The notes below the pieces were generated by a model that was not told where the DNA came from, searched no databases, and saw only the letters and a program-made list of their open reading frames with translations. From positions 1 to 13,473 of the forward strand of contig JALVRJ010000248.1 in assembly GCA_027031305.1 (NCBI GenBank): a stretch of DNA of 13,473 nt. The letters run 5' to 3'. Below, piece by piece: positions 1 through 6,830 of this stretch (position 1 is its first letter; each line of letters starts with the position of its first letter). Position numbers and translations under genes: made by a program. This stretch comes from Hyphomicrobiales bacterium. GTDB taxonomy: Bacteria > Pseudomonadota > Alphaproteobacteria > Rhizobiales > Aestuariivirgaceae.

Positions 1-2
1 GC

Positions 3-68
3 CAGGGAGAGGCCTTGCGGCGCAAGCGGGAACAGCATGAAGAATACCTGCGGCGTTTCTGTCGCTAG
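3..68 (+). CDS. 3' end of an unidentified plus-strand gene (probable host flank)
   Basis: An open frame enters from the left edge and ends at TAG 66-68. Its 21 visible residues are rich in Arg, Glu and Lys (ending EEYLRRFCR), like a charged helical C-terminus rather than noise. It points against the phage operon and lies outside the proposed phage end near 236, so I infer it is the tail of a bacterial gene. Too little is visible to name a family. A REP-associated transposase is one thought, because a REP-like motif follows, but this is a guess. A chance open frame of this length is also possible. Confidence 0.35.
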   Translation, partial: QGEALRRKREQHEEYLRRFCR

Positions 69-116
69 CAACGCGATGATCCTACCGGGATCAGCGTTCA
101 GGTGCGGATTTACAAA

Positions 117-158
117 GGGGTCGGAGTCAAATTCCACCCATCGATGGCTGTAAGCCAT
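117..158. repeat. REP-like intergenic motif plus small perfect inverted repeat
   Basis: Positions 117-135 read GGGGTCGGAGTCAAATTCC. This resembles a family of short intergenic motifs (GGGGTCRGAGT...) that I associate with REP elements and IS200-like transposases in Proteobacteria. That link is from memory and untested. Just downstream, ATGGCT 144-149 and AGCCAT 153-158 form a perfect 6-bp inverted repeat with a 3-nt loop. No gene covers this stretch. It supports the view that this part of the window is chromosomal intergenic DNA, not phage. Confidence 0.25.
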
Positions 159-168
159 TGAAAATGAA

Positions 169-197
169 GGAAGCGGGAAACCGCGTTTTCCGCTTCC
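169..197. terminator. Strong hairpin, possible terminator
   Basis: GGAAGCGG at 169-176 is perfectly complementary to CCGCTTCC at 190-197. The stem continues inward through a G-T wobble and three A-T pairs to a 5-nt loop at 181-185, giving about 12 bp. Read on the minus strand it is followed by TTCATTTTC, a weak T-rich tract, so it could terminate leftward transcripts leaving the phage. Read on the plus strand there is no T tract, although it lies about 100 nt after the stop of the plus-strand fragment. It could also be a host REP-type palindrome. Confidence 0.4.
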
Positions 198-235
198 GTA
201 GTTGAAAAAGTCCATGGAAGGTGTAGCGCGTCGCT

Positions 236-279
236 TGATGTGCGAAAACGCAGTGTATGTTTTGCGAACAGCAAAACGT
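236..279. mobile_element. Candidate right end of the Mu-like phage with transposase-site-like motifs
   Basis: This lies just beyond the last phage gene. From position 236 inward the sequence starts TGATGTGCGAAAACGC. Mu's right end, as I recall it, also starts with TG and has a CGAAAAACGC block about 12 nt in. A perfect 7-bp inverted repeat follows, GTTTTGC 259-265 and GCAAAAC 271-277, with outer T-G and A-T pairs. TG ends and repeated CGAAAA-type sites are typical of MuA-family ends. Other TG starts (222, 239) are possible. The other phage end and the 5-bp target duplication (TCGCT if the end is at 236) are outside the window, so this is inference. Confidence 0.4.
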
Positions 280-293
280 CATTAAATCCCACT

Positions 294-1064
294 TTAATTA
301 CCCTTCCAACTCTGGATTATCAGCTCTTTTCGGCGAGCGGCATTCTTGGCGCCTCCTACCGTGTAGGTGATGGGCACGACGGTAATCTTGAAGCCGCCGA
401 ATATGCGGCGCATTTCCGGGTGATCGCCTACTGACACCACCGCCTTGCCCTTCATTGTACGTAACATGTCGGCTATTTTCTCGTACTGTTCGAGACCAAA
501 TTCAACCCCATACCCGGCGGTTTGGTAGTACGGCGGGTCGAGATAGAACAGCGTGTGTGGGCGGTCGTATTTCTTTATGCACACCGCCCAGTCCAGATTC
601 TCTATCGTGGCCCTCGACAGGCGCTCCCATGACGAGAGTAGGTCCTCTCTGGCATCTGACACCCTGAGCTTTGGCGGGGAGGTGGTAGCCGTACCAAATG
701 TCTGTCCGGCCACTTTTCCACCAAACGAGGTCTTCTGCAGGTAGTAGAACCTCGCTGCCCGCTGAACATCGGTCAATGTCTCCGGCACAGACATCTTCGC
801 CCACTCGAACATCTGGCGGCTGACCAGGGCATAGTTGAACTGGTGGACAAACTCCTCGAGGTGGTGCTTAACCACCCGGTAGAGATTGACCAGCTCACCG
901 TTGAGGTCATTGAGCACCTCGACTTTAACCGGTTCCTTTTTGTAAAAGAGCGCTGCTGCCCCGGCAAATGCCTCAACGTAGCACTGATGTGCAGGGAACA
1001 GCGGAATGATGTGCTTTGCCAGCCGGGTTTTACCCCCCAGCCAGGGGATTATCGGTTTTGCCAT
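294..1064 (-). CDS. D12-class DNA N6-adenine methyltransferase (Dam-like)
   Basis: A 256-aa protein that should transfer a methyl group from S-adenosylmethionine to the N6 of adenine in DNA. It has the family's motifs in order: PWLGGK at residues 7-12, the SAM-binding motif EAFAG at 31-35, LND at 51-53, and catalytic DPPYY at 176-180. A KELII stretch near the C-terminus is also typical. Length is normal for MethyltransfD12. The ATG at 1064 follows an AGAGG ribosome site 6 nt away. It is the last gene before the presumed phage end, a position held by the modification gene mom in Mu, so protection of phage DNA from restriction is the likely role. Target specificity cannot be read from the sequence; GATC is only the commonest for the family. 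No partner endonuclease is visible. Confidence 0.93.
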   Translation of the reverse strand: MAKPIIPWLGGKTRLAKHIIPLFPAHQCYVEAFAGAAALFYKKEPVKVEVLNDLNGELVNLYRVVKHHLEEFVHQFNYALVSRQMFEWAKMSVPETLTDVQRAARFYYLQKTSFGGKVAGQTFGTATTSPPKLRVSDAREDLLSSWERLSRATIENLDWAVCIKKYDRPHTLFYLDPPYYQTAGYGVEFGLEQYEKIADMLRTMKGKAVVSVGDHPEMRRIFGGFKITVVPITYTVGGAKNAARRKELIIQSWKGN

Positions 1065-1224
1065 TAGAGCCTCTTTTTTCTTGATCTTTGGTAGACTCCC
1101 TGTGCTCGCTAGTGAGCGGGGGAGCCTTGGTTGGGCTCACGGGCGTTCTCCGTGGGTTCGATGTCCGGCTGGGTGTTGCCGCACCTGGCCGGACGCTCCC
1201 TTCTTCTATTGTCTAGCCTGACAC
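1065..1224 (-). promoter_or_regulatory. Structured non-coding spacer / possible leader of the methyltransferase gene
   Basis: A 160-nt gap in an otherwise tightly packed operon, with no credible gene on either strand. Perfect 7-bp arms at 1163-1169 and 1188-1194 enclose a symmetric 2x2 internal loop, a 4-bp inner stem (1172-1175 with 1182-1185) and a 6-nt loop. A second set overlaps: 1122-1126 pairs with 1134-1138, 1112-1117 with 1135-1140, and 1104-1107 with 1114-1117. Several of these exclude each other, as in attenuators. A single GATC at 1083-1086 lies 18 nt upstream of the methyltransferase ATG, next to its ribosome site. I infer post-transcriptional or methylation-linked control. No clear -35/-10 promoter was recognised. 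Confidence 0.4.
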
Positions 1225-1659
1225 TTACTCACCTGCCACGGTTGTCAAGTACGGCACCCGCATCGGCAGGTGCAGCGCCCGCTGCAACATCACCGCCAGT
1301 TCAGCCCGCGTGACGAGCGCATCCGGGCAGAAATTGCCATTGCCGCAGCCGCTGGAAATGCCGGCATAGGAGACCGCATCGATGGCCCTGGAGGCCCAGT
1401 GGTTGAGCGGCACGTCGTTATAGCTGATGTAGTGATTGATGACGGCCGTGCAGGAATCCGGGATGATGATTGTCATCTCTCCGGCTCCTGTCATGTGTGT
1501 CCGGACAACCTCGCATCGCATGACCTCCCCGCCGTTCACTGTGTATATGGCGCCGACGGACGACTCCGGCATTGCCGTGGCTCCTGGTGGCGCCTCTGCG
1601 GCAGCCATGCCGGCAGTCATGGCGACGATGACGAAAAAAATAGACGTGATGTTTTTCAT
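1225..1659 (-). CDS. Secreted protein with a single S-layer homology (SLH) domain
   Basis: A 144-aa protein. Residues 1-22 form a signal peptide: MKN start, a hydrophobic core, and an AAA-type cleavage region before EAPP. Residues about 80-130 match an SLH domain, with YNDVPLNHWA, AGISSGCGNGNFCPD and VTRAELAVMLQRAL. There are four cysteines (49, 70, 105, 111), suggesting disulfides in an oxidising compartment. SLH domains bind cell-wall or surface polysaccharides and usually come as three copies; only one is present here. It follows the tail fibre by 18 nt with a GAGAGGA ribosome site 6 nt before ATG. The signal peptide argues for export by the host rather than assembly into the virion. A surface-altering cargo gene is the best guess. 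No function for residues 23-79 was recognised. Confidence 0.8.
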   Translation of the reverse strand: MKNITSIFFVIVAMTAGMAAAEAPPGATAMPESSVGAIYTVNGGEVMRCEVVRTHMTGAGEMTIIIPDSCTAVINHYISYNDVPLNHWASRAIDAVSYAGISSGCGNGNFCPDALVTRAELAVMLQRALHLPMRVPYLTTVAGE

Positions 1660-1677
1660 GATGATTCCTCTCTCCGG

Positions 1678-2769
1678 TTAAAACAGGCCAGCCTCCGCCG
1701 TTAGGTGGACAAAAATCGGATCTCCGTCATCCCCCGTATCGCTGTCTGTGTACATGCGCCCGCCGGACTCACCGATGTTGTTTCCGGCGATCGGGGTGTC
1801 CGATGAGTTTGCAATGTTGCGGGCAGACGAATTGACCGCAGATGGGTTGTAGGTTGTGAGGCTAGGGGTGGCCCTCATCGGGACGGGAAATCGCACGTCG
1901 TAATAGGCCCGGTGCTGCACTGTGCTGGCCACTGCCACCAGGGCACCAGTAGTGCCAGCGTTTTGCGCGGGCGCGGTGTCCTGGTCAAAGGTCTTGTAGA
2001 AGTGCCGCTGGCAGGCGAGCAGATCGTCCGCCACAGGCCGCAGCTGGAACCCTGTGTCGTGGTGCCCCAGGCAGATGCGCAGGGAGCTGACTTGCAGCCA
2101 TTTCCCGGCACCCAACCCGCTCAGCGTGATTTCCACTTCCAGCCCGTTTGCCACGAACGATGGCATCGGATTGGCGCGCATCGAGGCTGTGCCAGGCGTC
2201 ATGCTCTGCAGCGTCGGCTTCACGTTATCGATCCCGTCAAGGTATGGGATCGTTGACGTGCTGCTGAAATCATCGACAGCATCCGCCGCCCTCAGCGTCA
2301 GGAATCCGGTTTTTGCCGTGCTGTCGTTATGCATCATGTCCACAGCAACCGTGACCGTTTTCCCGACCAGCTGCGCCGCGTCCCTGGCTTCCAGCCGATA
2401 GCGAATCGTCAGCGTTGTGGCATCCGTGCTGGAAGGCATGAGCGCCTGCAGTGCGTAGCCGCTGCTGCCCACGGACGTGGTGGCCACGCGGGATGCCGTC
2501 CCGGTTCCCGACGTGCCGTTGTGCTCCACGCCCCACATATCGCATGCGGCGGCCGCCAGGGTGCCAGTAAACGAGGTGTCCCCGCGCTGGGCAATGCGAC
2601 ATCCGCCATTGGGCGCATGGAGTTGCGCGACAGGAAGGCGCACATCGTTTTGCTGGCCAGACTCCCCAAGATGCCCCCGGAGGAACGCCAGCATGTCCTC
2701 AAATGCCGCCTTGAATTGCCCCTCCGTCACATCTCCGGTGAAATCAACATCATCTGGCAATGCCGTCAT
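1678..2769 (-). CDS. Phage tail fibre protein
   Basis: A 363-aa protein from the ATG at 2769. A longer frame reaches 2835, but the chosen start has AGAGGA (2778-2783) 8 nt upstream and sits 2 nt after the gpJ-like stop, and the next residues (MTALPDDVDF) look like a fibre N-terminus. A short acidic, helical N-terminal part is followed by Ser/Thr/Gly-rich beta-type sequence. Around residue 244 comes the motif LLACQRHFYKTF, close to the CQRYY segment common in tail fibre C-terminal domains. Then follow an extended section and an Asp/Gly-rich end (TDSDTGDDGD). It probably binds the host surface and trimerises. No chaperone gene follows it, and no variable-repeat or reverse transcriptase of a diversity-generating element is seen. 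Confidence 0.8.
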   Translation of the reverse strand: MTALPDDVDFTGDVTEGQFKAAFEDMLAFLRGHLGESGQQNDVRLPVAQLHAPNGGCRIAQRGDTSFTGTLAAAACDMWGVEHNGTSGTGTASRVATTSVGSSGYALQALMPSSTDATTLTIRYRLEARDAAQLVGKTVTVAVDMMHNDSTAKTGFLTLRAADAVDDFSSTSTIPYLDGIDNVKPTLQSMTPGTASMRANPMPSFVANGLEVEITLSGLGAGKWLQVSSLRICLGHHDTGFQLRPVADDLLACQRHFYKTFDQDTAPAQNAGTTGALVAVASTVQHRAYYDVRFPVPMRATPSLTTYNPSAVNSSARNIANSSDTPIAGNNIGESGGRMYTDSDTGDDGDPIFVHLTAEAGLF

Positions 2770-2771
2770 CG

Positions 2772-5700
2772 TTAGTATCCTCTGAAAATAGCGTCCACGA
2801 CGCCGGTTGTTGAGTTTCCGGCCGCATCGCGGCATTCCACGAGCGCGCCAGATTTCGTCTTGCTGATTACCCGTGCCGTCACTGCCTCATCGTCACCCTG
2901 CAGCGTCAGCGACACCGCGACCAGCTCCGTAAATGGCGGATCGACAGCAACGAAACGTCCGCCCGTCGGAATAGCCAGGTCATTGAATGTGTATTGGAGA
3001 TCTGGCACATCGATATCGACGGACAGCGCTGAAATGCGCCCCCGCTCCAGGCCGCCCGGGGTTGTGAGTCTGAACGCATAGCGCATGCCACTCACTGGGT
3101 TGATGAGGCCGGGCCACGGCTCCCACGGGTCCTGTTGCCAGAACCCGGCAGACGACGTTGACCACATCGACGCCGTATCGTCCGCCCACATGGGCGCCGT
3201 GCCGTCCTCTCTGAATTCGAGGACGTAGCCGGCGGGCGACACATCCCTGGAAACCGTCATTGTTGAGCCTGCCGGGACGGTCGGGGTGGCAATCACGAAG
3301 GTATAACGCGCTTGCAGATACTGGGTGCCGGCCCACATATCTGCCTCGTCTGTTGTCCACATCGTGGCGCCATCGCCCTCCCACATCTTGATGACGCTGC
3401 CGATATCGGCCATCAGGTCACCGCTCACCACGTCCCGCGTGAAGTTTTCGATCTCCCCCGGGAATTCATCCGCGTGGTGATCCGTCTTAAGCACGATGTT
3501 CCCCGGGATCGGGTCTCCAGCATAGAGTGATGCCGTAGCTGCGGCGGCTGACAGGTTCCCCGCAGCGTCCCGGGCCTTGACCATCACGGTGTAGGCATGC
3601 CCAGGATCGATTCCGCTGATGAGCACGGGCTGTTGCGCGTTCTCCGCGATAATGTCGGCCGACACCCATATTGTGCTGCTGCCCTGGGCCAGGCGCACGT
3701 CATAGCCCGTCACGTCAGCCTCTGCCACCTCTCCCCATGTGACCCTGGCCACACCGCCACTTACCGCCGCACGCGCCCATGGCACGTCGCCGGGCACAGC
3801 CAGGCTGCCGACAACCTCGTGCGTGATTTCAGCCCACGGCCCAGCAATGCCCGTTGCTGATTGCACCCGGGCGCGGATGGTGTAGGTAGCGCCATCGAGC
3901 ACCGGGCCGAGTGTCGCGCCGGTATCTATGGCTGCCTGGTCATACAGCACAACGCCGGTATCATCCAGCACCTGCACCTGGTACTCGCTCAGATAGGGGT
4001 AGTCCGTCTCGTTCCAGGTCACAACCAGCCGCGTGATGACATTGCCGCCCTGTTGCTCCATGTGCTCCGAGACGGCCAGCCCCACCACGGCGGGGATATC
4101 GGCCGGGTCCGGGAGGCCGCTGTAGCCGTGGTCCGGCAGCTCATAGAGGCTGTCATCATAGAGCGCATCCGAGTACGCGACGAACGTCAGCTCCCATTCG
4201 CCCGGGCGGACGATCTGCGCATCCACCAGCCGCAGCGGCTGATCCGTCAGGCCGATGGGGTGGCTGAATGTGACCACATCCATAATCGACAGCGGCAATG
4301 CCTGGCCCAGCGTTCTGAACCGGACTCTCAGGTCGTTCTGGAACGCTCTGTACCGCTCCACAGCCTCGCGCATGGCCTGGCTGTAGCGCTGGATGCCGGG
4401 CATCTGCACCCGGCTCTCGCGCCGGGCCTCTGTGCCGTTGCGCACGGCATCAGACGTGACCGTGGCCACGCCCTGGTCCCATTTCTTGGCCGTGGCATAG
4501 AACACATCCGTATAGCTGATGCTGACGACGTTCGGCATTCCCGCCCGGCCGCCGCGGTCAACCTGAAGCGTACCGGCCAGGACATCGCTGATCCCCAGGC
4601 TGGCCACGGGGTCGGTTTTGTAATCGGGGATCAGATGATCCTCTCCATCAATGGGCACAACAGCACACCCGGCATAGGCCCGCAGCGTCTCGGTCCAATC
4701 ATCCTGGGAGCGGCGGCGGTCGATGACCAGCCCCAGGGTGCGGTGTTGCTCCGGCGGGCTGCCGACCATGCGGTCGTTAAAGTTCGCGGCCCGACCCACG
4801 CTGGGCCAGTTGACCTGTTTGCCCATGCCGTAGGACTCATTGCTGCGGAAATCCGCGAGACACAGGGCGGGATTGTCGCTGTAGCGGGAACCGGAGGTCA
4901 CGGCGCTGTCCGTGGTGTGGGCGATGCCGTGGTACTCGGACTGGTCCGCCATGCCGACCCCGGCCACCCACAGGCTGCTGGCGCTGGTCTCATGCCCGTT
5001 GCGCTCGATCCAGATCAGCGCCGTCCGGCTGTTGCCCTGCTCACCGGCGGGCGCGGCATAGCTGGCGCTGGCAATCCACCAGCCGTCCCACAGGGGGCGT
5101 ACGGCAGCCGTGGCGCCGTTCTCGGTGCTGTCCACGGTCAGCGCTCCACCCGCATCCCAGGCAAACCAGGCGCGGTGATGGCTGGCTGTGTCGGCATCGT
5201 AGATGCTCAGGCCCAGGCCCGTGCCCGCGTCCTGCTTGACGATGGCATAGACGGTATTGTTCGCTGCCAGGGTGCCGGCGGGCTGGTCGATATGCTGACT
5301 CCCTGCCGGGGCGCTGCCCTGGGTCCACAACTGCGCGCCGTAGCCGTAGGGGCCGCCGCCGGCATCGGTAGCTGTTAGTGGCTGGTCCGTGGTGAGGCTG
5401 AGGCTAGCGCTGCCAGGCGTCCAGCCGGACGCGCTCAGGTCATTGCTGTTGAGCAGATGGTTCTCTCGCGGATCATAGACCCGCAGCCCCCGAAGCTGGG
5501 CGATGATGCTTCGGGGCCAGCCGGTGATTTTGCTGCTGTTGTAAGCAATGCGGATCGCGCTGTAGGAAACGCCAAGGTCGGGTGTGCCGTCGTCGTCCGC
5601 ATCCAGGACGCAGGCGTCGCTGTAGTTACGGATCGCCCGGGCCAGATCGGGGTCCGGCTGCTGATCTGATGTGCCTGTGTAGTTCGTGGCGGAGACATTG

Positions 5701-5993
5701 CCGCCGTCCCCGGCCGGATAAAACAGCTGATCGTTGATCCACAACCACTCATGACCATCAATCTCCCCGGCGCACCAGGCCGCGCCGATGTACAGATGGC
5801 CATAGATGCCGACGGCAAACACCCGAGCACCCACCCGCACCCGGCCATAACAAACAGGCACGATGGTGCCCAGTGCCGCCACGGTCGCCTGGGTGTCGCT
5901 GGGGTTGCGGGCCGTGCGGTTGAGCGTGTTGCGGCCCGGCTTGGCCGCCTTGGGCGGATAGGGTGGCAGGAGCAGCGCTTTTTCTTCAGCCAT
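2772..5993 (-). CDS. gpJ-like tail tip / central fibre protein with inserted spike-type domain and FnIII domains
   Basis: A 1073-aa protein at the distal tail tip that should contact the receptor. The N-terminus (residues about 38-176: VPVCYGRVRVGARV, LWINDQLFY) and the part resuming at YSDNPALCLADF (371-382) match the J/TipJ type. Between them, about 177-370, is an insertion resembling phage head-spike-type beta domains, starting ENHLLNSNDLSASGW and containing WDGWWIAS. Two fibronectin type III-like domains follow, about 632-718 and 722-813. The C-terminal part has short MW-ending repeats (about 871-890 and 934-958) and then a beta-rich end. The ATG overlaps the preceding gene's stop by 8 nt. 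No lambda K or I homologue lies between it and the tape measure gene. Confidence 0.88.
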   Translation of the reverse strand: MAEEKALLLPPYPPKAAKPGRNTLNRTARNPSDTQATVAALGTIVPVCYGRVRVGARVFAVGIYGHLYIGAAWCAGEIDGHEWLWINDQLFYPAGDGGNVSATNYTGTSDQQPDPDLARAIRNYSDACVLDADDDGTPDLGVSYSAIRIAYNSSKITGWPRSIIAQLRGLRVYDPRENHLLNSNDLSASGWTPGSASLSLTTDQPLTATDAGGGPYGYGAQLWTQGSAPAGSQHIDQPAGTLAANNTVYAIVKQDAGTGLGLSIYDADTASHHRAWFAWDAGGALTVDSTENGATAAVRPLWDGWWIASASYAAPAGEQGNSRTALIWIERNGHETSASSLWVAGVGMADQSEYHGIAHTTDSAVTSGSRYSDNPALCLADFRSNESYGMGKQVNWPSVGRAANFNDRMVGSPPEQHRTLGLVIDRRRSQDDWTETLRAYAGCAVVPIDGEDHLIPDYKTDPVASLGISDVLAGTLQVDRGGRAGMPNVVSISYTDVFYATAKKWDQGVATVTSDAVRNGTEARRESRVQMPGIQRYSQAMREAVERYRAFQNDLRVRFRTLGQALPLSIMDVVTFSHPIGLTDQPLRLVDAQIVRPGEWELTFVAYSDALYDDSLYELPDHGYSGLPDPADIPAVVGLAVSEHMEQQGGNVITRLVVTWNETDYPYLSEYQVQVLDDTGVVLYDQAAIDTGATLGPVLDGATYTIRARVQSATGIAGPWAEITHEVVGSLAVPGDVPWARAAVSGGVARVTWGEVAEADVTGYDVRLAQGSSTIWVSADIIAENAQQPVLISGIDPGHAYTVMVKARDAAGNLSAAAATASLYAGDPIPGNIVLKTDHHADEFPGEIENFTRDVVSGDLMADIGSVIKMWEGDGATMWTTDEADMWAGTQYLQARYTFVIATPTVPAGSTMTVSRDVSPAGYVLEFREDGTAPMWADDTASMWSTSSAGFWQQDPWEPWPGLINPVSGMRYAFRLTTPGGLERGRISALSVDIDVPDLQYTFNDLAIPTGGRFVAVDPPFTELVAVSLTLQGDDEAVTARVISKTKSGALVECRDAAGNSTTGVVDAIFRGY

Positions 5994-6504
5994 TGCCCGC
6001 CTCCAGGCTCACGCGGTCACCTCGCCAGTAAAAAACAGTCCCCGGGGCAGGCAGATGGTTGAACACGGGCGGCGCGAACAGCAGGTGCGGCACCTGCTCA
6101 TTGTCACGTCCGCCACTTGTTGCCGTGATGCGCACCACATCACCCAGGCGTGCCACGTCCATCACGCCGTTGAACACCTCCACGGCATCATCATCAGCAA
6201 ATGGCGGTTCACCGTAGAGCTTCCAGATGCGCAGGCTGGCGCCATCGATGCCCTCTCCCAGCACGATGGCGCTGTAGGCGTAGGTGTCATTGGGCAGAGT
6301 GATTTCAGCGCGCTGGGCCCCGTCAGCCGTGGCCGGAGTGATGCGGCCCACGGTTACGCCGTTGGCTGTCCAGGTCTGTCCGGCCCACGTTACGTCTCCA
6401 CGGGTAGATAGGCGCTCCACCGTGCTGAACCCCAACTCCAACAAATAGAGGGGACGGGACACCGTGGCCTTGGCATCCGTCAGGGTGCGGGCGGAGACAC
6501 TCAT
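5986..6504 (-). CDS. Tail tip hub-type minor protein (DUF2163 / gpL-position)
   Basis: A 172-aa protein between the gpM-like and gpJ-like genes, where siphophages carry the tail tip hub protein. Visible features are RPLYLLELGFS near the start, a beta-rich middle (VTWAGQTWTANGVTVGRI, EITLPNDTYAY) and an aromatic end (VFNHLPAPGTVFYWRGDRV). Overall it recalls the DUF2163/BR0599 group of phage hub proteins, by pattern only. It has no cysteine, so unlike lambda gpL it cannot hold an iron-sulfur cluster. It starts in a 4-nt ATGA overlap with the gene before and ends 8 nt inside the next, so translation is probably coupled. Confidence 0.65.
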   Translation of the reverse strand: MSVSARTLTDAKATVSRPLYLLELGFSTVERLSTRGDVTWAGQTWTANGVTVGRITPATADGAQRAEITLPNDTYAYSAIVLGEGIDGASLRIWKLYGEPPFADDDAVEVFNGVMDVARLGDVVRITATSGGRDNEQVPHLLFAPPVFNHLPAPGTVFYWRGDRVSLEAGNG

Positions 6505-6830
6505 ACCTGGTGCCCCCGGATGACCGTTTTAACATTCCAGTACGGGCCTTTTACCTGGGTTTCGACCGGGCGTTGAGGGATGATGCCCTGGTAGTTTTTT
6601 CCCGTTACCGGATCCGTCCAGGTGATCTGCTCTCCCCGGTTTGCATCGTAGAAATCCAGCACCTGGTTGACGGTTGCCAGATCAACCAGGGGGTGGATGA
6701 TGGTGATTTCCACCGGGTTGACGGACTCGGTGTTGACGCCGCGCAGGGTGCCGTCATCGCTGTAATACAAGCGAGTGCCGCCCAGGGATTTGAAGGTGCG
6801 GCGGAGCGGGATATCGGGATAGGCCGCCAT
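6501..6830 (-). CDS. Minor tail protein, gpM-like
   Basis: A 109-aa protein directly after the tape measure gene; lambda gpM has the same length and position. The sequence has alternating beta-type segments (VEITIIHPLVDLATVNQVLDFYD) and an ITWTDPVTGKNYQG stretch comparable to the W-T-P region of small minor tail proteins. It would seal the tube at the tip and contact the tape measure C-terminus. The ATG shares one nucleotide with the tape measure stop (TGATG). Assignment rests mainly on size, position and general pattern, since identity to lambda gpM is low. Confidence 0.65.
   Translation of the reverse strand: MAAYPDIPLRRTFKSLGGTRLYYSDDGTLRGVNTESVNPVEITIIHPLVDLATVNQVLDFYDANRGEQITWTDPVTGKNYQGIIPQRPVETQVKGPYWNVKTVIRGHQV

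Noticed and set aside
110..292. 60-aa minus-strand open frame just after the methyltransferase stop (GTG start)
   Set aside because: It crosses the candidate phage end and a hairpin, has no ribosome site and its composition is not protein-like.
281..298. ATTAAA/TTTAAT inverted repeat at the methyltransferase stop as a terminator
   Set aside because: The 6-bp stem is all A-T and no T tract follows, so it is too weak for termination.
1130..1170. tRNA gene suggested by GGGTTCGATGTCC (T-loop-like) on the plus strand
   Set aside because: The flanking bases do not pair as a T stem and no acceptor or anticodon stem fits.
1678..2100. Diversity-generating retroelement target in the tail fibre C-terminus
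   Set aside because: No reverse transcriptase, template repeat or adenine-biased variable copy is present in the window.
2770..2835. Longer N-terminus of the tail fibre (start at 2835)
   Set aside because: It would overlap the gpJ-like gene by 64 nt and adds an Arg-rich peptide; the ATG at 2769 has a good ribosome site and correct spacing.
3861..5378. 505-aa plus-strand open frame
   Set aside because: It lies antisense to the well-supported gpJ-like gene; its length results from high GC codon bias, and the product (His/Arg/Ala/Gly-rich) shows no domain.
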